Source: Pollenia angustigena
Taxonomy: Eukaryota; Arthropoda; Insecta; Diptera; Polleniidae
Length of the DNA stretch: 64,000 nucleotides
Assembly (NCBI GenBank): GCA_930367215.1
Contig: OV884056.1
Coordinates: 93,817,285 to 93,881,284, forward strand
Reading direction: 5' to 3'
Both the position numbers and the translations under genes were made by a program. This document shows positions 55,372 to 64,000 of this stretch, one piece after another (within the stretch, counting starts at the first letter, position 1; the number at the start of each line of letters is the position of its first letter). The notes under the pieces were generated by a model. It was not told the DNA's origin and ran no database searches. It saw only the letters and a list, made by a program, of their open reading frames with translations.

Positions 55372-57750
55372 ATGAGTTGTCATTTCGTCGTGCCGAAGTT
55401 ATCTTGCCGTATATCACAAAAATTTTTTTTTGGAAAATCGAATCTTAAGGTTCAAATTTTTATACGCAAAATTTACGTGAAAAAAGTCGTCCAATATTTT
55501 TGTCAGATATTGTGTTTGAAGTTCTTTATAGATTTATGTAAAAATATCCAAAGTCATGGAAATAAATTTTCAAGTTATAGCTATTGTCACGTCCGAAAAA
55601 AAATTTAAATTTTGTCGTATACGCCACTTTTTGCGATATATTTTTTAGTTTGTATGATATAAGTCAAAATAAGGTATTAAAAACCTACATTCACGTGTTT
55701 TACCAATATTGAAAATTAAGTTATAATAATTTTCGAAACGAAAATTTATGCAAGAGACAAATGTATTTACGTATAGTTATAGTTTTCACGATAGGGGTGA
55801 ATCGTGAATAATTTTTCCCTCGTGATTTTTCCCCTTTTCAAATATTTTCGATCATGAACAACTCCCATGAAAAAATTTAATTCAAAGGAGAATAATAACG
55901 TGAAAAAATGTTCACGGGAAAAAATTCCTCTTATCGTGAAAAATGTTTTCCCTAGTAATTTGTTCACATTTACCTTAGATTTTCTCACTTTATTGACACC
56001 TCCTATAAATCGATTATTAAGGGTTAATAAAGTTAATAAGGCACAAACCGATATATTGCTCAACAAAATGCAAAACAACAGGTCGATTGCCTGCGGATTT
56101 GTGAAGCTTTCGCTTGACTTGGTGGCAGAATTTTGGAAAATATTTTACTACATTAAATTTAAAAAGTGCAAAACACTAACGTTGTAATCATACTATCCCT
56201 CCAGTACTAAATATTTTGCTTTTTTATTTTAACTTTTCTTTAAAATATAAACTTGTATATTTTGAACAAAAATTTCATTGATTTTTTAATTTTGTTAATC
56301 TTTCTTCTTTCTTTACATTCACTGGAACTGATAGAGTGGAAAATTTTTCACATGAAATTCACGATTGCTTTTTTCCCTTGGAGGGGAATGAACATTTTAT
56401 GGGAACAAAAATTCCACTTGTTATTCACGATAGGGGTGATTATCGAATTTCCTTATGTATGAATAATTTTAAGGTTTATTATTACTTAAATGGGGTCTTA
56501 CCATAATGCACGATGTTAACTGTGAGTCACACCGTAACGTCAAATTTTTGTCCAAATTATTTTGACATTTCTTGGTATCAGTGCCAAATTCATGCATGGA
56601 GAGGTGCAGAATTGAGCAGCGCGTTAAGATTACTGAAGCCTTTTACGAAAATGGGCGGTCAAATAAAAAATACATTTTGTGCACATCTTGATTTTTTTGG
56701 TCAGCATAATCGATCAAATGTGTCCAATATCGGGATAATTGCGCACCAATTTAAGCAAACCAGCTCTGTAGGAAATGTGAAAACGGCCAGGCGGCATCAT
56801 CGGGCCTTACTTCTTCGAAAATGAGGTATGGTGTTCGCTATCGCGAGCTGATAACGGATTTCTTTTTGCCAGAAATGGAGGATATGTACCTGGACGATAA
56901 GAAATTCCAAAAGAATGGCCATGTTAATTGGACGTCACGATCATATGATTTGAAACCGTTGGCCTTCTTTCTTTGGTTATATTAAAAATAAAAAGTGTAC
57001 GTCAATAAGCCAAGAACAATTCAAGAGCTAAAGGATTAGATAATTTGACACATTAACTACATTGAACCTCAATAATGTCTCAGAGCCATTGAAAATATGG
57101 ACCATAGGACAGAGGTATGCAACCGAAGCCAAGACGAGCATTTGGCTGATATTTTGTCTCACACATATTTGTCATAGATCCTTCTATAATTATAAAAAAT
57201 ATTTAGAGAATTCTCTAAAAACTTTTGGTTTTATTTACAATTAACAATGTGCATTATGGTTGGGCCACCCTGAATATTTAAACTTTAATTGCTTAACAAT
57301 AAAATGAATTTAAGCATTATAGCAATAAGTCCATCAATATAAATAGCCGTTGTGTACTACGTCCGAAAAATATCTTTACATATAAAACGAAAAATGTTAA
57401 AATAACAGCAATATTAATAAGACAGTCTCTTTTTTGTAATATGCCTAATATACTTTGTTCACATACAACAAGATAATGCAAGATTTTTTTAATTGAAAGT
57501 TTTCATACGTTTTTGTCGTATATCCACAATTATGCTACATACGGTATTATAACGCATTAATTTTTTCGCAAAAGTGGATATACAACAAAATGGCTTCGTA
57601 ATCCTCATTTACCATAAGAGATAGAGACGTGAGGATTGAACAGATCGATAGATCTGTTAAATTTACCACAGGAAACGGTCTTATCTCATTTTTTTTCGAT
57701 TTTGTGATAAACGACAAGATAACTCCGGAACGACGAAATGTTTACTCGTC
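55372..57750. mobile_element. Large composite inverted-repeat element
   Basis: CATTTCGTCGTGCCGAAGTT (55380) faces AACTCCGGAACGACGAAATG (57721), and a second pair TCGTATACGCCACTTTTTGC (55616) faces CGCAAAAGTGGATATAC (57568). Between them CACGATAGGGGTGA occurs at 55788 and 56428, and the mariner-like element lies at 56491-57271. Confidence 0.5.
56491..57271 (+). pseudogene. Mariner-like transposon remnant with terminal repeats
   Basis: CCATAATGCACGATGTT at the left faces AACAATGTGCATTATGG at the right. Translation in pieces: VKITEAFYENGRSIKNT-like start, FFGQHNRSNVSNIGIIAHQF, KTARRHHRA, then after a deletion FFLPEMEDMYLDD, KKFQKNGHVNWTSRSYDLKP, FFLWLY, KVYVNKPRTIQELKD. Same group as 6040-6470. 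Catalytic core deleted and frame broken. Confidence 0.7.
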
Positions 57751-57921
57751 TGTGGGTTACTTAATAAAATTTTTTAGAAATTTGAAGCAAAACTTGATTG
57801 TGTAAACCCCTAGTAGCAAAAAAAAAGAGTTTTTATCCAAAAATCGCTGAAGAGCTATTACTGTAATTGACAGTTTTTTGTCATTCTTCTGTAGTTGATA
57901 GCACAAAGCATAGTTGACAGC

Positions 57922-59562
57922 CAGTGATGCCAACTTTTTGAGAGCAAAAAGCACTTTAAAATTTAAAAAAAGCACTATTTCGAGCAACAAAAAAAAGCTT
58001 AAAAAAGCACTAAGCCATTTTTACAATTTAATTAAACACAAAACATGTTGCATTCGGCGTGCCGAATATTATATACCTCCAAAATTATAAAAAAGGCGTC
58101 GGCGTTGATGGGGACAATTTTCATTTAAGATTAAGTAATAAATATATTTACATTTGAATATAAACATTTTTAAATGTATTATTATTAGCTTTAATAAAAA
58201 TAATATCATCCAAATCATTTGGAGTTTAAATTGGCTATAAAACAGTTTTAAAGTAATACAGTGCGACCTCGATTTTCGTAATTCGAAAAAATCTGGCCTG
58301 TTGCAATTACCGAAAATTTGCAATAACCGACCATTGTTTATTAATGACAGCAAATATTTCAATAAACATACCTAAATTTTATCGTTTAAATAAATCTAAA
58401 TTAAAATCGTGTAAAGTTTAATAAAACAATTGGCTTATGATATTATCCAATTATTTAATCATTTGTACGCTTCTGAATAAAGAACACACATAAGGTGTAA
58501 AATAGAAAAAACATGTATGTTTGCATTCTGATACTTAGTCAAACCTTTTTTCAATAGCACTAGAGGTAGAATGCACAACACGTGGAAAACTAAAGCGCAT
58601 GAAAAATGGCAGGTTACACAACGCTCGTTATAATAGTATTTTCTGTCAGTTGTTTTTAATTTATTTAACACTTCGCATATTTAAAGTTTTTTTGAACGGT
58701 TTCTGACTGCAAGTTTTTGTACAATTCCTAATATTTTCCAATCCATATTCTATTTTTGAAACAGTGTCTACCATAGTGGAATAAACAGGTGGCAGCACTA
58801 AGCCAGATGACGATTTTTTGCTCTTGCATTGTTTGTCTATGTTTATGTCAAAGTTTTGTTTATGTTTACAAAAAATCCACGTTTTGTGCTGTGATTATTG
58901 TATTTTATTAAAGTTTTTGATAATTTTAAATTAAAATAAATAAGATATTGACCATAATTAAATAAAAATTGGCTAATAATTTATTTATTTCATAACGTTC
59001 AGCGGCACGCATTGATTTTTCTTTAAAGTATTTTTTGACGTAAACGGTGATATAATTTCCATTTTTGTTGCAATGTTGTATTTGTTGCCGTAACGATGCC
59101 ACCTGCTTATTCCACCATGGTGTCTACAGTGTATTACCGAAATACAACGTTTTTATTTCGTTTACTAAATATGTTGTCAACACTAAAAAGTGCAAGGTTT
59201 CGTAAAATTTCCAAATTGCTAGGAAGCCTAGCTCTAACTTCGTTAATACATTTTTTGGTCAAACGAGTGTAACTTTCTTTTAAAACTTTTTTATCATTTG
59301 AAATCTTAAAATCTTTACAAGCCTTCTCAAAATTGTACCCCAAATAGCAAAGTTCAACTTAATCCTCCTCTATATAATCGTAGTTTTAAAAAATCGAAGA
59401 AAAAAAATAAAAATTGTAAAAAGCACTAAAGGCACTTACGAAAAATTGAAAAAGCACCAAGTTAGTGTTTTTTTTTAGTTTGGCACTATGGATAAATTTT
59501 GGCGTTTTGAGGCATCAAAAAGCACCATAAATAGTGCCAAAGGCACTAAGTTGGCATCACTG
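57922..59562 (-). mobile_element. hAT-type element, CAGTGATGCCAAC ends
   Basis: CAGTGATGCCAAC faces GTTGGCATCACTG; flanks TTGACAGC and TTGATAGC match at 7 of 8. AAAGCAC/GGCACT motifs are reiterated at both ends. Minus-strand 59343-59134 reads KVLKESYTRLTKKCINEVRA, RLPSNLEILRNLALFSVDNI, a hAT transposase segment. Interrupted by 58772-59119. Confidence 0.8.
58772..59119. mobile_element. Nested hAT-type element, 348 bp
   Basis: CATAGTGGAATAAACAGGTG faces CACCTGCTTATTCCACCATG; perfect 8-bp duplication GTGTCTAC at 58764-58771 and 59120-59127. Confidence 0.88.
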
Positions 59563-59570
59563 TTGATAGC

Positions 59571-60195
59571 AAAGATTTAGTAATCTGTGGTTGATAGAAT
59601 TATTTTTCTGTGGTGTTTGATGATTTTGTTGTTAGAAAAAAAAAAAAAAACTAAATAGAAAGCAATATTCTAATGAATTCTTACGGTTTGTATTTAATTT
59701 GAAGAAACATTTATGTATTTACGTTTTGCCCATAACCAACCAATTTATGCATAAATTAAATATGCTGCCGCTATAGCCATTTCTATATCCTCGACCCATT
59801 AAAATCATCATGCTCATATCTTTATTTTATAATTTTTTATGTAAATATTGTATATTTTTGTTAAATACTTGAATTTTTTATATTTTTAGTTTTTGTGTTA
59901 CAAGTGTAAAATAAGACAAACAAAAAAGAACAAAATAATACAAATAAATCATACAATCATAAAGCAGTAGTTTGCCCAAGTTAAAAATTTATCAAAATAA
60001 TTCAAACACCTCAAAAACAAGGACAACATACAATATTTTAATACACAAAGCTCATTAGATTTGAAAAAAAAAAACAGAAAAAATTAAAGCGAGCTAAAAA
60101 AATAAACAACACCATTTTATTATTATAAAGCCCAGTGAGCATTTACAAAAACAACAAGCAAACTGAAAGGGCGCAAGCAAACCCTTCCATGCAAT
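59571..60195. promoter_or_regulatory. Upstream region and probable 5' UTR of MED31
   Basis: A-rich leader with no transposon signature. The promoter must be here or further up, but no TATA or initiator site can be chosen with confidence. Confidence 0.3.
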
Positions 60196-63100
60196 ATGGC
60201 CAAAATGTATGGAAAGGGTAAGAGTAAGTATAATTTAACACTAATATACCTACTACATACATTAACTTCGTATTGCTTAGAAAAAGAATTATAAAATATT
60301 TAATTAATTTTATTCTGTAGACCATAAAGTAGAAAAAAAGTACAGCTTAAATAAAAAATTTGTATGATCAAAATTTTGGCCCGCTTTTTCAGTAATATTT
60401 TTTTTTTTGCTTATTCTTGAAATCGATCATTAATTAACCAAAAATATTTTTTCATATATTAATATTTGTTTCTTCCTTTTTTTGTATAGCTGCCATAGAA
60501 TCGGAGGAACAACAAAAATTACGTTTCCAAGTGGAATTAGAATTTGTTCAATGCCTGGCCAATCCGAATTATTTGAATTGTAAGCATAAACATATGATCA
60601 AAGTGATTTGTTTGAAGTAAAAATTTTGACCAAAGCTTATAACATGTCCAGATTTACTATTAAATTCTACGATATACCTAATTGCTAACAAACTATACTT
60701 CTAAAATGACGTTTGAGCCATCAAATTTACAAAGGAGGGTAGGTTTTTAGCATAGTTAGGTGTAGAACACTTAATATTTAAAATCAGAATTTCAAAAAAA
60801 AAAAAAAAAATGAATAAACTCAGGCCATTCCCATTACGAATACCTTCAGATTTTCAAGCCCACAGCTCGAGACATCTCCCAATTCCCAACCCTACTCTTG
60901 CCCACCACCAAATTCGAATTTGACCTACTCAGCATTGGTCACAGCGTGCGCGATACCCGATAGTCCGTTCGGCCCCGCCAAACCCGATTAGTCCTGTTCA
61001 AAACCCATTCCCCAATTCTTCCAAAGTAGAATCCCATTGGAAGCCTGACCGCCTGCAAACTGTCAGGATCCTCCATTTATCGAAAAAAGCAGTTTGAAAT
61101 TTATCCTATTTGTAAAACAATACTTACCCTTAACTTAGACCGCATTTAGACTATGCAATTATCGCCGAGTTTTTTTACTATTTTCTTTTAAAGAAGTTGC
61201 TACGAAACTCTTCACATTTACATTTACATTTTTTTCTTTCATTTTTTCACCTTTTTCAACCCCGTTTTCTTCCCTACACCTCTTGCTAACAAACAAAAAG
61301 TTGCATGCGAAAGTTGCGGCATTAATTGAATCGTTTATTTCAGAAACCCGTCAACTCTCATTTAAAATAGGCACACTTGACGGGTTTCTAAAATAAACGA
61401 TTCAATTGCATAATGTAAATATGTTCTTAGTTTATTTCTTGTAACACCTAGTTTAAATCTTTTATAGTCATTATTTAATAATAAAAATAAAAAAACAATG
61501 CAGTATGCACAAAACTACAATGAATTTGGTGCATGAACTTTTGCACTATCGCTTAAAGATTAAATCGCAGTTCTTAGTTATTTCCATGCCCTACACGATT
61601 TTGAAACTTGAGGATGTCGCAAAAAAAGTAATTTCCCTAATGAAAATATAACAAAAAAAAAAAATGTATTATTTTCTACGTAAGAACTGCATACAATCGC
61701 ACTTATTTAAAAATGGTTTAACATTATTTGCAAATACTCATTGTACCACATGAAGTGCATATAATCTTTGCAGTGCGTTTTTTTCGTGTTAATATTTTAA
61801 AATCTTAACCTGTTTACAGTTTCAATTTCTTTAGAACCTATTTTGCTACATACATATCGATACTTTCCCGCAAGAATGTATTAAGCGACACTTTTTTCGA
61901 AAATGACTTTTTGATGTGGAACTATACTAGAAGTTAAGCGCCACATTTTGGCCGTCAAGTTTTCTCACTGGATTAATGTTGCACCCTGTAATTTGTATTA
62001 TCCGCCAAAGAAATTATGCTAAGCCACATTTTTAAATATGTTTTGTATTCTGAAAATCGCTTTCCAAATACATATGTTCCTTTCAATAAAATCCGAAAAA
62101 TAAACTAAATAAGACGTTTTTTTCCTACACAATTTTAGAAATGTCGCTTAATACATTCTTACGGGAAGGTATCGATATGTACTTTAAATTATTCGACAAA
62201 CAACAATTCAGTTGTTCATTAATTGAGTGATGAGAAAAATAAAAAGTGTGGGCTAAACTCGAAAGAAAAAAGAACTTCACGTATACAACAAAAACTTACT
62301 AGATTACTAGAAGTACGGAAAATAGAAGTATGGAAAAAACATGTAAATAAAATTGAAAATGAATAATCAATTACGGCAAATTTCGATCCACCATTACAAT
62401 CGATTAAAGATTGAACTTTGACTATAGACTAGCAAAGAATTCTGATGATTAGAATGTGATTGTTCTCGAAACTAGCAAATTCGACCCGAGTTCAATCCCG
62501 TGGTCGGTCAAGAATAAAATTATCAAATATTTTTTATTCATTTCGTGTTGAAAATTCCTTCCTTCACTAAAAATAATTTAATGAAAATTAAATTTAATGA
62601 ACTTAAGGCTAATTAAAAATATCAATGCAGACCTCTAATTCACATACAATACGAAAAATACTAGCAATGCGCTTGTTCCGACAGAGACCGACTACTTGGC
62701 TGGTTTTGATTCATGAAATAGACATCCAAAATATATACTTAAAGGGGATTAAAATAAATTTTACAAATTGTTAAACATATTATACAACTTTTAAACCTTT
62801 CAGATATTGATTATTTTCGATATGCACATACATAAATACAAAAAATCTTATATGCGAGTCATTACCGCAAAAAAAGCTTAAGCGACAAAAACAAAATTTT
62901 ACATGAGGTTTTTTTTTATTTTATTTCATAAAAATTTTGTATGAAGGTTGTCGCTTAAGATAAAATTTTTTTTGCTATAAAATCGTAAACAGGAGCTTAT
63001 GTGACCATGTCATTTAAGAAGATGACGGATGCAAGTTTTACCAATAAAGTCATTTATTAAAAAAAGAAAAATTGAAAATAATGTCGCTTAAGCTTTTTTG

Positions 63101-63792
63101 GTGGTGATGACTTGTATGGTATAGCAAATAAAGTATGTAGCATTTTGATTTTTAAAAAGAATAGATTTTTAATATTTTTTTATTGTTTTTATGAAAATGC
63201 TTGAGAAGGTGGCAACTAAATAAACTTTTTTATATTGGAATGTCTTTTAGTCCTGGCTCAACGTGGTTATTTTAAAGATCAAGCTTTTATTAATTACCTT
63301 AAATATTTGCAATATTGGAAAGAACCAGAATATGCAAAATATTTAATGTATCCCATGTGCTTGTACTTTCTCGACTTATTACAATATGAACACTTTCGCC
63401 GCGAAATCGTGAATTCACAATGTTGCAAGTTTATCGATGATCAGGCCATACTTCAATGGCAACATTATACACGTAAACGCATTAAAATGTTTAATTCTGT
63501 TAATGGTAATACTCACAACCAGCTTAATGCTCCGCCCAACTCTGATAACATGGCAGATGCCCAACAACCCCAAATGGGAGCTCAACAGTCGCAACAACAA
63601 CAACCATTGCAATCAGGGCAAACAAATATCAATGCTTGTAATATGCAAAATGGTTCAATGGCTAACTCAGGCAATACTCAGCAACAAACTCAACTTAGTG
63701 GCCAACAACAGACGCAACAGTTGAATGGCAACTCTTCAGCAAACGTTAATCAAACAAACGCAGGTGGTGCTGCTCTAATGCAGAAAATGTAA
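60196..63792 (+). CDS. MED31: Mediator complex subunit 31 (SOH1)
   Basis: Complete gene of three exons: 60196-60223, 60490-60579, 63251-63792, 219 aa. The joined start reads MAKMYGKGKTAIESEEQQKL, then FQVELEFVQCLANPNYLN, then LAQRGYFKDQAFINYLKYLQ and KFIDDQAILQWQHYTRKRI, the Med31 helical-bundle core (residues about 11-120). The tail from about 125 is Gln/Asn/Ser-rich low complexity, as in other flies. In the family the subunit sits on the Mediator middle module near the MED7 N-terminus and helps RNA polymerase II initiation. Short first exon and split codons agree with the protein. The second intron is 2.7 kb and holds at least three inverted-repeat elements and a copy of the tRNA-like repeat. 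An ATTAAA near 63929 may be the polyadenylation signal. Confidence 0.97.
60840..61090. other. C-rich island in MED31 intron 2
   Basis: About 250 bp with many CCC and CGC, sharply unlike the AT-rich intron. Plus-strand frame has FRFSSPQLETSPNSQPYSCP then stop; no family recognised. Confidence 0.5.
61324..61408. mobile_element. Short hairpin in MED31 intron 2
   Basis: AATTGAATCGTTTATTT and AGAAACCCGTCAA face TTGACGGGTTTCT and AAATAAACGATTCAATT, 85 bp. Confidence 0.75.
61852..62180. mobile_element. Inverted-repeat element, ACATATCGATAC ends
   Basis: ACATATCGATACTTTCCCGC through GTATTAAGCGACA faces TGTCGCTTAATAC through GTATCGATATGT; arms about 39 bp. Confidence 0.8.
62215..62632 (+). mobile_element. 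Diverged tRNA-like repeat copy
   Basis: Shares GAAAAAACATGTAAATAAA, CGAGTTCAATCCCG (B-box-like) and AACTTAAGGCTAATT with the 47.3-50 kb units. No left inverted end seen. Confidence 0.6.
62854..63115. mobile_element. Inverted-repeat element near MED31 last exon
   Basis: CGAGTCATTACCGC and AAAAAAAGCTTAAGCGAC face GTCGCTTAAGCTTTTTT and GGTGATGACTTG; TATG on both sides may be the duplication. Part recurs inverted at 30745-30900. Confidence 0.7.
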
Positions 63793-64000
63793 TAGGATTT
63801 TTTTGAAAATAATATACATATTTAAAAAAAAAAACTTATTAGCATTTAACAATTAGTGTAATATTTAGTTTGTAAAACAAATTGTAATGTGTAAGTTAAA
63901 TTTAAATTTTTTAATAATGTTTGTAAAAATTAAAGCAAAGATGCATATTTATTTAAATACAGATTTTCTAAATAATATTTGAATGGATGAGTTTAATTTA

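Overview
The window is AT-rich nuclear DNA from a fly, probably a calyptrate such as a blow fly or house-fly relative. The proteins are very close to Drosophila ones, while introns and intergenic DNA are long and packed with transposon debris. I cannot name the species from sequence alone.

Four conserved genes can be built exon by exon from splice sites and family motifs. (1) The 3' part of Pkc98E, a novel-type protein kinase C of the epsilon class (+, exons 8383-13462; upstream exons lie outside the window). (2) The DIMT1/Dim1 18S rRNA dimethyladenosine transferase, orthologue of Drosophila CG11837 (+, 40654-44302, complete, 306 aa). (3) TfIIFalpha, the RAP74 subunit of TFIIF (-, 46862-44984, complete, 546 aa), convergent with DIMT1. 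(4) MED31, a Mediator subunit (+, 60196-63792, complete, 219 aa). They are unlinked in function, apart from TFIIF and Mediator both serving RNA polymerase II initiation.

The rest is mostly mobile DNA. Several insertions can be proven from the sequence because both the target-site duplication (TSD) and an unoccupied copy of the target are in the window. hAT-type elements with 8-bp duplications lie at 6759, 10776, 15215, 57922 and 58772 (the last nested in the fourth). Foldback elements with TAA/TTA duplications lie at 26834, 28417, 31627, 36890, 40098 and 51668. A 140-bp hairpin with 3-bp ATT/AAT duplications occurs three times (17110, 19852, 44614). A TA-duplicating element with reiterated AGTCC motifs lies at 21608, 22136 and 27197. 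An 800-bp element starting CCCAACAAACAC includes a copy inserted into another copy (32182). There are also jockey-like LINE pieces (26166, 53294), two RNase H remnants in the last Pkc98E intron, two mariner-like transposase remnants with internal deletions (6040, 56491), a hAT transposase remnant (4257) and a decayed transposon protein in the DIMT1 intron (41.9-43.1 kb).

The least familiar structure is a repeat family that combines a tRNA-like A/B-box segment with, in one copy, 46-bp terminal inverted repeats (3735-4176). It forms a 2.7-kb cluster of direct and inverted units at 47.3-50.0 kb and was the landing site of a LINE at 53-55 kb. No rRNA, functional tRNA, CRISPR or prokaryotic feature was seen.
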